64,000 bases of DNA from Neodontobutis hainanensis. Its lineage: Eukaryota; Chordata; Actinopteri; Gobiiformes; Odontobutidae. The translations under genes were made by a program, and so were the position numbers. The DNA lies in contig JALDNG010000001.1 in assembly GCA_024349245.1 (NCBI GenBank), positions 7,622,001 to 7,686,000 on the forward strand. Direction: 5' to 3'. The notes below the pieces were generated by a model. It was given only the letters and a program-made list of their open reading frames with translations. It was not told where the DNA came from and ran no database searches. This document shows, one piece after another, positions 24,135 to 35,645 of the stretch; position 1 is the stretch's first letter, and each line of letters begins with the position of its first letter.

Positions 24135-25385
24135 TGATGTTACTACAGTCTCTGTGTAGTTACAACAGCAGCACAATATTTGCGGACGTTTGTTTTTAAG
24201 TGGAGACTATTCAAACATAATGTTTCTCAAAAAGAGCATGTCTCTGAAACGGTAGGTCATTTTAGTGTGTTTAGTACAAGGCAATTTATTTATATAGCAA
24301 TTTTATTTATATAGCACAATTCATACACTGGGTAACTCAAAGTGTACAAAAAGGACTCCGTAGGTCCAGAGTATCGTCCTGTTTTAATTTGATGACATAA
24401 ATGGCAACAAAGCATCTAAACGTGTTGTCACGTACTGTAATTGTCAGACTTCTATTTAATAACGATGTGTTGCATTTCCAGGTTCCACCACGATTGGAAC
24501 ACCTTCTGCTGGACTTCCATCAGGGTTGACCACACTGACCTGTCATTTACAAAACACAGACAATAATGTTTATTAAGAAAAGGAGTTTAAAAACGTTTAA
24601 CTTTGACATGGGCACGTACCAAAACATTAAATGGCGTTCCTGGTTTGAAATATTTGGCTGTTCTCTTAAAGTTGATGGAGTAAGGTGATTGAACTATTTT
24701 TATGTTTCTTAATTCTGCCTCTACCATTTCACTTCCTGTAGGAGAAAAAAAAATACAATCACTGTTGAGGAAATGTTACTTTTCTGGTACAAAATGTGCT
24801 TGTTCTTACCACTGTCTGTTAACACACTGGCCGTCACAAATACTGATCTCCCAACAAGAGCCTCAATGTTCGAGAAGGTCTTTAGGATGTGCTCTTTCTT
24901 CAGCGAAGCCTCTCCAACACCACGATCTAAAGTGACCCAAGAACAGATGGCATTAAACTCCTTTGCATTGATTTCAAAATAAAATAACTACAGTATATCC
25001 ATAAATCCAATTTAATTGTATGTTAGAAACACAAAAACAGTGTGTTCTTATGCATGTTCTCACTGGGATTCTTTGAAGTGAGGCCGAGAAGGGTTTTTTA
25101 TTTCCATTTTGCACAACACCAAACACAACAAAGGCCACGGCATCCACTTCTTTTCCAAACAGAAATCTGAAACCAAAAACATAGCTTTCCCATTATAATA
25201 ATAAAAAGTGAACTATATTTAAAAGCTTCTTTAGTTTCTACAAAATGAATTGTGACTGACGTTGCTTGGACTGTGACTGTGAATGTCTCTGTGTCCACGA
25301 AGTAGAAAGAGCTTTGTGTCGTCAGCTTCGCCTCAAAACGTGGAAGCACTGAAAGAAAAAGTTCAACAGCTGCCTCTTGACCTCT

Positions 25386-25465
25386 AAACCAGGTCTAAAC
25401 CAGGTCTAAACCAGGTCTAAACCGGGTCTAAACCGGGTCTAAACCGGGTCTAAACCAGGTCTAAC
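25386..25465 (+). repeat. 11-bp (AGGTCTAAACC) tandem repeat
   Basis: About seven copies of AGGTCTAAACC or CGGTCTAAACC lie in the short intron between C5-like exons 25470-25539 and 25261-25348. The same unit appears at 55590-55645 in a cep41 intron. Confidence 0.9.
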
Positions 25466-27934
25466 GTACCATATTCTTTAACTTCAAACTCTGCTGTGGG
25501 ATGTGTTGGAAGCGTGGCTCCACTTTTCATCGGCCCGTACTTTAATTGGACACACACAAGTCATTAGAAAAAGTAAGACCGCCGTCTGACAATGATGTTA
25601 ATAAGGTTATAGTCCTAATTATCTTACAAAAAAAATCATAATAACCTGACAATTTCGCTGAGTTGGTAAGATCCATAGTGCATCCCTGTTTTTAGGAAGC
25701 TGGGATAAAGTGGGATAACAAAGCCTTCGGGGGTCTGAAAGTGAGCATCAGGAAGTGCATTTACAGTGAACATTGTTTTAAAAATGGTTTCCTGTATATT
25801 TAGCCTTTGTCTTAAGATTGTGTTGATTATATTTACAAAAGTCCAAGACCACAATGGAAATCACAAGGTTTCCTGATGAATCTCTATCCATCGGCTTCAT
25901 TCCCGGTGTCAGAGCAAAAATCCTGAAATAAACTGAGACAGAAGCAGAGGTTACTTTTCTGTTTTCTTATAGATCATTTTAAAATATTTAAAATACCTAT
26001 GCTTCCAGGGACATAGAGGGTCCTGTCTGTCTGGATAAATAAGTATCCTGACTGAAATGAGACTAAGACCACCTTCTCCAGAGTGTAGCCCGGGAACCTT
26101 GCTTCCAGGTAAACATACTGTTTATCTCTGGGATTGTGGCTGAAACCATCAGGAGGAATCTAAAAAACACATAGTCAGGAAAATTTGGTTTGAACAACCA
26201 GAAAACTGTTAAATTAGAGAAATTAATAAAAAGTTCTACGTGTTAAGTTTACCAGAAGCTCTGCTAGTGCCTGGTATCTGTTTTCTGGGGTAAGTGTCAC
26301 AGTAGTTGACGTAAGTTTTATGGTTTTTGTTGGATGGTTCCAGGCAGAGATTTCAACAATCATTGGTGACGCATTGTCACAGTCCTGACACTCCACAAAG
26401 ATGTTTTCTGCTGTTCCTACTCGCAACAGGTTTGGGGCAGACATCACCTTTCTGTGGAAAAATAACACGTAGTCATTGTGATTGTGTTTCTAGATTTTGG
26501 GGATTAATGCTAGAAGTAACCCTTGATGCTGTGATTTTATCCTTCACCGAATTGAGAGAATTAATGTTAACTCTGTGCTTCAGCTAAGGTCAATAAAACG
26601 TTTCATCATTACAGTAAACCCTGCTGTTTGCTGGGTCAAACCAGTCAAGGGCCAAAACTTATATTAACTTGAATTGTCAAAATATGGACTTATTTGGACT
26701 TTTTATCTTTGCATTATTTGCTAAAACAAGCCCTGCATTGGTCATGTCAGAATGGGCCACAGTAAAGATTTAAAGATACAAGTGTAAAGCTACTGTATAT
26801 GTCAATAAAAAACTGGGTTACTGATCGACTTACAGTGGGGCAGCTTCAGCGACAGAAGAGATCCAGGTCATGGCCAGAGAGCCAGACCAGCTCTAGTCTA
26901 GACCTGGACTCAGCAGGACTCACTTCTGTCCTCCCCCCATGATCCCTTGAAACCCATCCCAAAGGTTCATGTGATCAAGAGTAAACAAACTGAGTACACA
27001 TGAAATTTGACCCCCTAAACAAGAAAGTTCTCTATTTTATTTTTCAAAGTATTTATAAGACTATTAGTTAAAAAGGTCGGCAAAATTCAACAATTTTCCT
27101 CGGCATCCATAACCAATGTCTTCCGCTGTTGGAAAGATTATAGTTCAAATATATCTCCTTATAGGGTTTTCATCCAAGAGGCTCTAAATTGGTCAGAATC
27201 ATCTAGACACAAAGACCTCAATTAGAATTTTGTTATAGGTTTTTGGTTGTCTATAGCGAGCTCGTAATGAGGCGGCTATTAGGCAGTCCGCCATTTTGGG
27301 GTTAAGCTGTGTACTTTTAAAGTGCTGTACTTTTTACAGACATTGTCTGATTGAAATGAGTCGAAATGATCTTAACCATATGACAAAGGAAAATGTAAAA
27401 TAAAAGTGAGAAATTCACAATTTGACCCCTGAACCCCTTAAATAAAAAACAATTGCTCAAAATTCTGGAAACAGAATTCTGAAGCTGTAGCTCTTTCTTA
27501 AAAAGTCTGAGAGACATCTGTAATTGATAAAAGCAGCTTGACAGTAAATAATGATTCTGTGGAGACAGATCAGCCAAACCAGAAGAAAACAACAGCCGTT
27601 TGTGAAATATATGAAGACCACAAATTCTTCTTGAGTCACACTGAAGACACAAACAAATCTCATGTAACTGCCTCCAGACTCTGAACTACAGCAGGAATGA
27701 GACCACACCCACCTGTGATCTAGAACAGGACTTCAAGTTCGTGAAATGGTGTGTTCAGGTGTGGTTCTGTTCAAAGGGAAACAGCAGCTCGGCCCTGGAT
27801 TCAGAGCGACTTTAACACAATAGGCTCCTCGTTTACAGCTTCCTTTGATTGTGCACAGTTTCCACCGAGAATGACCGGGCTTTTCCATCAACCACAGCAG
27901 GTTTCCACCAGATCTGGCTTGAAAATGACTCACG

Positions 27935-27990
27935 TGTCAAAGTCAAGGCCCCGGGGCCAAATGCAGCCCTATGCAATGTTTTATGTGGCC
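27935..27990. repeat. Interspersed repeat fragment ('GGCCCCGGGGCCAAATGCAGCCC')
   Basis: The text AAGGCCCCGGGGCCAAATG followed by TATGTGGCCCTCAAA is a familiar fish interspersed-repeat end, probably hAT-derived. A related fragment (CGGGCCAGATTGTACTC...GGGCCGCATGTTTGACACC) is at 19355-19405. Confidence 0.4.
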
Positions 27991-28079
27991 CTCAAATACA
28001 TTTGCATTTTAATTCAGATTTATTTTATTTATTCATGAAATCTTACAAGGTACTTGGTTAAGCCAGTTTTAGCTACTAT

Positions 28080-28275
28080 CTCAAACCTGTTTAACTCCAA
28101 CTAAAATTTATTTAAATCCAACAAAAACCTGTTCAAATCCAACTAAAACTTGTTCAAATCCATCTAAAACATGTCCAAATCCAACTAAAATCATTTAAAT
28201 CCAACTAAAACCTGTTCAAGTCCAACTAAAATCTATCTAAATTAAACTAAAACCTGTTCAAATCCAACTAAAACC
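28080..28275 (+). repeat. 22-bp degenerate tandem repeat
   Basis: About nine diverged copies of a unit like AACTAAAACCTGTTCAAATCC. Related arrays occur at 54405-54482 and 62630-62800, and inverted at 51470-51640. Confidence 0.9.
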
Positions 28276-29114
28276 TGGTTCCGTCCAAAGACAAGAGTAA
28301 TATGCAGTTTGTAATGTAGATGGAACAATCCACTGGAGAAACCTTAAAATAGTAAAAGTTAGGTGAATAACTGTTGGCCAAATTTACAAAGACTTTTATA
28401 CAAAGTGCTTTTAATTGAATACACAGATCCAACTAGGAAGCACGTTACAGCAGTGTGAGAAAGAGAATAAGACAAGCTTTACATTATTATTCATTCTTAC
28501 GCAATACATTTAGGGCTTTGACATTCAACACTGAATGAGAACAATTTAGATTTTGTTTTAAATACTTTCAAGTCTGACTTTTTCAATGCATTGCCAGTAG
28601 TGAAAAAGTGAATGTATAAAATTATAATAGTTTGAAACGGTGCTAATTTGACACAGGTTTGATATAAAAAAGAAAAATACTAAATGAATATCAAACTATG
28701 CTGTGATGTTAAAGAGATGAGATAAAACAGAAGACAGACAAAAGAACAAGTGAAACAGAAAATTTAACAGTATATTGTGAAGGCACTGACATAGCATTTG
28801 GATTAAATTGGGTTTTAAAGTGGAGTTATTGGGACAGAATATGCTTTAGTAATATTAAAAACAATGTAATAATTGTCACCCACCATCTTTATTGTTTTGA
28901 AAAATGAAAGCCAAAAAACCTTTGATCAATTACATCAACTGTATCCATAATGTGTGAGACCTCTGTGATCATGTAACACTGGGGGCTCTGTTTCTGTCCA
29001 GGTTTATTCTCATTCAAGTCCTTAGTTCAGCACTGGTTCAGTCTAGACCGCACTGACTAAGACCAAGTCAAGTCCCAGACCAAGACAAACGCAAGACCAG
29101 TGTGTAATATATTA

Positions 29115-29240
29115 GAGTTAGTCCAGTCTTGGACCAGGTCCAGACTCGTGGAGGTCAGTATTTGAAGGAGACAGAGTTAGTCCAGACTTAGACCAGGTCC
29201 AGACTCATGGAGGTCAGTGTTTGAAGGAGACAGAGTTACA
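29115..29240 (-). repeat. Inverted copies of the 59-bp minisatellite unit
   Basis: Two copies read GTTAGTCCAG...GACCAGGTCCAGACTC...GGAGGTCAGT...GAAGGAGACAGA. They are the reverse complement of the 10640-11242 unit, located about 18 kb away next to the tes 3' end. Confidence 0.9.
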
Positions 29241-29486
29241 AAGGGACTCTAAGATGTTTTAAACAGATTTTAACAGAGTTTAAGTGGTTTTAGTTGAATT
29301 TGAAGGAGTTTAGATTGGTTTACAGCAGTCGAACATATATATAGGGTAATAAAGAAAAGAAATAGAATATTTTAGAGTCTTTAAGTCTCAGATAACTCCA
29401 CAATAAAACCCTAAATACATCTGAATATACTTCTGTCCAGTGTGTGTTGCTCTGTGGAAGCCAGGTTCGGTTGTGTTTTTTTGGGT

Positions 29487-32400
29487 CTAAGTCATGATTT
29501 TCTTCTTGCAGTCGACGGAGCAGAACAGGTGGTTCTGCACGGCCATGAAGCGTTTTCCCATCAGGCACTGGGAGCAGCCCGAGCACTTGAAGCACTGGGG
29601 CTCAGCGTGCCAATAGTGGTCTCCATAAGAAACTCTCTGAGCCTCGGGTTCGATTGGAGTCTGACACGAAGAGCATTTCTGAGACGGAGACAAAAATGAC
29701 AGGTGTAAAAATATGGAATAGTTAGAGGTTAAGTTGAATTTGAACATGTTAAAAACTGGTTTGGAAGTCTTTTAAGTGGTTTTATTTGTAACTTCTAGAG
29801 GTTTTAATTAGATATGATCACACTTTAAATGGTTTTGGATTGACAATATCTGTTTTTTAGTTGGACTTAGTATTAAAACAGGTTTGGAAGTGTTTTTTGT
29901 TAGGACTCTAAAATGATCTCAAATGATTTTAAAAGAGATGATCACATTTTGGGGGTGATCAGCTGGTTTTCAAGGGTTTTAGTTGGACTTTAAACAATTT
30001 TGGTTTTAGTGTGACTATAGCAGGACTTACGTTAGACTTAAACGGGTCTAAGTGAGTTTTGAGGTTTAAGATGGACCTCCAGAGGCTTTAAATAATGTTA
30101 AAATATTTTATTAATATTCAATGTAATTCAACAGGTTTCAAATCAGTTATTGTTATTGTAACAATAAGCAAGTTTACAGAGGGCCTTTCACAAGGTTTAG
30201 ATTTAAATTGGGTTGAAGTTATTGGACTTTAACAGGACTGGATGTAAAAGGTTTTAATAGTTCCTCACCATGGCATAGTCCTTCATGTAGCAGGGTTTAC
30301 AGACGGGTTTGTCCTTCTCCATCACGTAGGTCTCTCCGGCCAAAATGCAGTCACAGTCGAAGCAGCAGAAGTGCTTCAGATGCCAGTCCTGCCCCTCGGC
30401 CTGAGTGTACTCGTTACTGAAGATCAGCTGGAGACAAACGGACAGGTTTTATTTTTAGTTTGAGCGGTGTAACAGACTGGAGGACTGACGTTTCTGCGTG
30501 AGGATCAAACAAAGCCTTTTCCCTTTTCACAGTTCTTTCACACTGCACCTGAACGCACCGCTTCAGTGAGTGAGTTTCCAGTTGACAGGAAATTTGAGTT
30601 GGATTCATTGGTTTATGTTGAAATTAGAACTCTATGCTGCTGACTGTAAAGATGCATTTGGGGAGACAACTTGCTCGTACCTCGTCACATCCGCCACATC
30701 TGGGTTTCTCGCTGTCTCCATAATGGCGTCCGCAGAACATCTTGCCTTTCTTCCAGAAGTAGATCATGTCGACGAGCAGCTCGTTGCAGGTGACGCATAC
30801 GAAGCAGGCTGGGTGCCACATCTTGTCGTATCCGGCTCTCTCTGCGTAAACGGCAGGATCTCCCTGACGCATCGGTTTTTGGCACTGGTGACAAGACTGC
30901 AGCCAAACCAGATTAGACAAATTGTTGTCAATTTATGTCTAAAAAACCTAAACGAGCACCATTTACAAAGAAGTACATAAGTAGGCTCGTCTGTGAACTG
31001 TTCACTTGTTTCTAGCCCTTTTCTATTTCAAGTGCACTTTGTACTAGTTAAAATAAACCCACATTCAACTCCATCTGTTTCCTGTTTCTAAGATTAATTT
31101 GACCCATTCTTACTGAGAATAATATCTTCTTTCAGAAGCTGAGCAGGTTCAAACAAAAGCTAATATTCTACTCAAGGTCAAGCTTTGATCTGAAAGTTAG
31201 ACCTTTTAACCAAAACAATAGTTTTCCTGAATAAAATTTTGAAAACCATGCGCAATATGGGCCCTTTAGCCACAATGGTCTGATAAAGTTGTGCATTTTT
31301 ACCTTTTTTTGTCAAATAGAAATTGATATTATTTTATAAATAGCATTTTATAAGAAGTGCAGACATAGTTTAGTATTTTCTGGTCAATTACAAATGTTTT
31401 TTTTTCCCTCTGCTACATTTTAAAAGCCAGGTTTTAAAACAACTGCTTGTGAGTTTGAGTTTCTAATTCCTTTTGGATTTCTTTTTCAAAAGCAGCTGCT
31501 GTTTCTTGTTAAAAAGTGAGTCACAATGAAGTTAAAAAAAAATAAAAAGTGAACTAAGGACAATGACTCATGAGTGACTCTAATCTAGTTACAGTAAAAG
31601 AGAAAGGCTTTCCAAAGTGAGTAACTGGCTCCATCTAGTGGTTACTGCAAGCTCTTTTGAGAGATATAATGCACATGGCTTTGAAGTTTAGTTAAACTAA
31701 TGTTTATACCTAACCCTGTTTATGATGTTTATTTTTATTTACACATTATAAAACATATGAAAATTGCAAAGAAAAATGTGCTTACATAGTTTTGTTGAGC
31801 TCCTGGTCCCATCGCTCCAGCTGCAGCCACTGTCCCCACAGATCCACCTCCAGCTGGCCCCAGACCCGAACCAACTCCAGTACTAGCCCCAGACCCCGCC
31901 CTGGCCTGACCCTGCCCGGCCGCCTGAGCGATCTCCTCAGGCAGACAGACGTCTCCCACGCCCAGCGCCTCGTCCTTGTATTTGCGGACGTACTGCTCCA
32001 TCTGTTTGACCTCGGCGGGGCTCAGTTCGTGGCACTTGTTTGGGTCCTGGTCGTGTTCCGGGAGCTGACGGGCCATCTGCTGCCGGCGGTACGCGGCTCC
32101 CTCCGAACCCAACACGGGACGCTTCTCCGGGGGCAGCAGTTCGATGTAACGCACCGCCTGTGGGTTTCAGACAAGGACAGGAAAGAGTGGACCAATCAGA
32201 GACGAGAGAAGGCAAAACTGAGCTGAAAAGTAAATGTCCTTCAGATACAAGCTGTGTCTAAACTGTGTAGACTAAACAGAAATGAAGCAGTTGTGCAAAA
32301 AAGGTCATGTATTTTACTCACTGCAGGTACTAAATAATATATAGCGGAGGCCAAAATGAAACAGATCTGAAAATATTGAGCTTTTTTGCTCCAAAATATA

Positions 32401-35400
32401 ATTTTCTAATGTTCATGAAGCCTGCTTTTAGCACAACAAATATCAGATGAAGTGAGTCTTTTAACTTATTTGGTGTGTCCACCTTTTGCAGCCGTTCCAG
32501 CAGCACATCTCTCTGGCATCAGTTCAATATATTTCTGAGAACTTAAACTTCAAACTTAACTAGTGGCTTCTTCTGTGAAAGAACATGAGTGTGTGACACC
32601 GACAGTGAAACAGTCCTAGTTTGTTTTAAATCTGATGTAATTAAATCCACTCTAAAAGGCATTTATTTAAACACTGTGGCTATAAAACTGAGTATATGTC
32701 AGTATAAAGTGATGTATTTTAGCCAATTGCAGCTTTAGTCTTACATCCCACTTCAAAAAACACAAAAACCTCTCTGTCCTCATTTGTTCACTGTTCACTT
32801 CTTCATATGCTCATGAGTTTTAGAGTCCCTTGACTTCATTAAATATATGATTTATTCTCATGCAGCGGTTGTTGGTCAGATCTGTTGCAACATATAAAAG
32901 GCGGATGTAAATGTTGAAGGTGGTTTTGCTAAAGTGACACGACCCTCTTGTAAAGTAATGGTTTCAGTTCTATTTAGCATTATACCTCTATGTGTTGCTT
33001 AGCAGAGATGGACCTCAGTGACACCAAACATACTCTGAGACCTCTTAAAAACAGAGTCTTGAAGCGCTTTAAAGTGAACTCTGTACGTTTCATTCAAGTG
33101 TGAATGACACATGGACCATAGATGAGCTCAAACAAGACGAGCTTCATAAACTGGTGACAAAAACATCACGTTCTATTATACTTATTAGCATTTGGGCTAA
33201 CAGCACCATCTAGCGTTTTGTTTTTTTTAAATGCATGTTTTTCTGTTTGGTGCCATTTTTAAAAAGCCAGCTGTGAACGCTTTTTGCTGACAAACAAACT
33301 AAATAGATAGTTTTCTGTTTTGGTGCAAACTAAAGAAGCGGAAAATAAGTGTGAATACACCCTTAAACACTCACCATATGTTTGTTAGCGACTGGCGGGG
33401 CCCATTCGTAGGTGACAGACATCATCGGGACGTCTTTAGGAACCGGCTCCACTTTGGCTGAAGATGCAGAGATGGAAACCGGCACTGTGTTTGCTTTGAC
33501 CGGTGTCACGTTTACCGTTACAGGCTGAAGGGGCTGAAGGGGCTGAAGGCTCGCCCCTCCACCGGCCACAGACCCCGGGATTGAGCCTGTGGAGGAACTG
33601 ACGGAGGAATAACCTGAACTGGGTGGAGACACGGAGCCGGCCGTGGCCCCCGGAGGCACCACAGAAGAAGAGAGGGCGGCTGGAGGAATGACGTGTGCTG
33701 TGGAGGAGCAGGGCACGCTCAGGGTCACTGTGTTGGCCTGTTGACCGGGGACAACGTCTCTCTTTAGTTTGGCCATCAGACCTGTGTATTTGGTGTCCTC
33801 AAACAGTTTGCCCACTTTCTTGTTTTCCTCCGAGTCCATCTGGACATCGTGCTCCGGCAGCCCGCATTTACAATTACGACAGATTTTCCTAAAGAGCAAT
33901 ACAAAAGTTTTTAATGTTTTATACTCTGCGCCTGTGGAGTACATAGTATGGTTTTTCAGGAGACCCATATTTCAAAAGACCACATTCCCCATTTCTGTAG
34001 CATAGTACTGGTCATTTTGATGTTTTTCTTAGTTTTCTAAATGCCATATAATTGATTTATAACCGTTCATTCATTAATTCTCTACCACTTGGTCCCGTTA
34101 GGGGTCGCGGGTGACTGGAGCCTATCCCAGCAGCTTTGGGCCTGAGGCGGGGTACACCCTGGACAGTGGCCAGTTAGTCGCAGGGCTAACATTTAGAGAC
34201 ATACAGTGACAAACAACCATTCACTCTCACATTCATTCACTAGGCACGATAAAATTATTGCGTTAGACTTTTTTTACCGAGCCTAATTAAATTTCCCGTG
34301 GTTCCTGTTTGTGTGTGGGAATAATGGTTTATGTCCTTTGTTACAGGTGTATGTTTTTTTCATCCTTTTTTATTGTGCTTTGAAATACATTACCATTTTA
34401 ACCATTCACACAGCCCAATATGGCACAAAAAAAGATGTCCCAGATTGAGCACTAATTGCTGAAGTGAGTTATTCCCTGAAGCGAGCTAACCTAAACTGAA
34501 GTGGACTAACCTGAAGTGGACTTACTTTGACTCAATCATCAGCAGTGTTTCACACATCACCGTTGTCAGTGAAGGTGGTACTAACTTGTCGAAGCTACAA
34601 ATGATATACTTAATGATTTAAGTCATTTTTACACTTCATATTTTGCCCCATATGCCTTTAAACCTTGACACACCATTTGTTTAAATATAAAATTATATCA
34701 ATGTGGTCCCATTTTACAAACAGGATCCACTGTTGCCTTTGCCCTCAATGTATAAATATCATGTTGTATGCATTAGGTCTGCTTATTTTCACACTTGCAG
34801 TATTCATGGGGTTTCTGGTGTCCTCAAGACACCACTTGTAAGAAGTATTGTATTTAAAAAAAACATGATTGAGTTATAATTTAAACTATTGTCATCAATG
34901 CCCTGTGTCTGACTCAGACCCATTTTCTTTATCAGGTCATTTTTTGCACTCCTTCATTTTCCAAGTCAAATTCCTTTTTCATTTTGTAATTCTGCTGATT
35001 TGTTGCAGCGCTCACAAGTCCTGACAGAGCTTGATTCATTCTCAACACACTGACATCATTAACGACTGAGGCCTGCTGCAGCACGACCAGCCTCACACTT
35101 CCCACTGCTATAATCGAATAAAGTAAAGTTAAAAAGGCACATTTGATCAAGATGGACGGCAAAAATTCCTTATAAGGCAACATTTCTAGCATCTTATAAT
35201 TACCTCAGACAAACTGTCAACAGACAAGTCAATATATTAAAACCAAACTCCAGAGAATGAGTCTGTAGTAGTGACACGTCGGTTCATATTGTCTGGTTTT
35301 GTGGACATCCTGTGTCTGTCTCTGTTCAGGAAAACTATCCAAGTGTGAAACTATTCCCAGTTCAGTCAAAACAAGAGAGAGACTGGTCCAAATGAGGCTC

Positions 35401-35608
35401 GGACCCCCCTCAGACACGGCCCTTCTTTACACCACACTGACTCGGACAAATTCAAATGCAAACAGAAATAACTATTCTCATAGCGCTTGATTAAACAGAA
35501 AAATATCATTATCTTTCATCTTTACAGCTGCGGTCATGAGACGGCATCAGATCTTTCATTTTTATGTCCTGTGTGTGAACAGCACACATCACATGAATTT
35601 CATTTCTT

Positions 35609-35645
<37 letters not shown>

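Larger units (their letters stand above)
18356..26451 (-). pseudogene. c5: Complement component C5-like gene, apparently decayed (whole locus)
   Basis: This is a homologue of complement C5, the secreted plasma protein that yields anaphylatoxin C5a and starts the membrane attack complex. It is recognised from an N-terminal S-A-P-N-L-L-R-V-G-T-A-E-N-I (human C5: SAPKIFRVGASENI) and a C-terminal Y-L-I-M-G and T-W-I-E-Y-W-P-R ending in Cys-stop, as in C5. It keeps intron-exon structure, so it is not a retrocopy. It appears non-functional as drawn. The MG6-to-TED block, including C5a, is missing between 20966 and 23384. An in-frame TAG sits at 20771-20773. The exons at 24436-24539, 20280-20357 and 19719-19788 have lengths that break the frame, and the junction of 25064-25166 with 24810-24926 is out of phase unless an unusual acceptor is used. 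Neighbouring genes have intact frames. An assembly error at the repeat remains possible for the missing block. No convincing signal-peptide exon was found. Confidence 0.8.
23385..26451 (-). pseudogene. c5: C5-like N-terminal half (MG1 to part of MG6)
   Basis: Exons, minus strand: 26253-26451, 25997-26159, 25850-25932, 25651-25734, 25470-25539, 25261-25348, 25064-25166, 24810-24926, 24620-24735, 24436-24539, 23835-23934, 23653-23747, 23385-23576. Family landmarks in order are Y-L-F-I-Q-T-D-R-T-L-Y-V-P-G, F-R-I-F-A-L-T-P, A-E-F-E-V-K-E-Y, F-G-K-E-V-D-A-V-A-F, S-P-Y-S-I-N-F-K-R-T, V-N-P-D-G-S-P-A-E-G-V-P, and L-P-S-F-R-I-I-A-Y-Y followed by V-S-D-S-V-W-V-D-V-E-D-S-C. Most junctions are phase-consistent. 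Exon 24436-24539 is 104 nt where a multiple of three is needed: it starts in the V-N-P-D-G frame and ends in another frame (S-L-T-I-T), with about half of the expected exon lost. Exon 24810-24926 needs one extra base from its predecessor. An ATG near 26864 could begin a short exon 1 (M-T-W-I-S-S-V) but it is not signal-like. Confidence 0.8.
26452..29486. other. C5-tes intergenic region
   Basis: No exon is recognised with confidence. The region holds a repeat scrap near 27935-27990, the 22-bp degenerate repeat at 28080-28275, and inverted copies of the 59-bp minisatellite at 29115-29240. The tes 3' UTR must lie in its right part; TTTATT (AATAAA on the minus strand) near 29004 is one candidate end. 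Confidence 0.5.

Noticed and set aside
18356..26451. Calling the locus complement C3 rather than C5
   Set aside because: The N-terminus S-A-P-N-L-L-R-V-G-T-A-E-N and tail Y-L-I-M-G plus T-W-I-E-Y-W-P-R fit C5 better. The TED region that would settle it is absent, so some doubt remains.
26822..26870. C5 signal-peptide exon starting at the ATG near 26864
   Set aside because: The phase and donor would fit, but the peptide (M-T-W-I-S-S-V-A-E-A-A-P) lacks a hydrophobic core.
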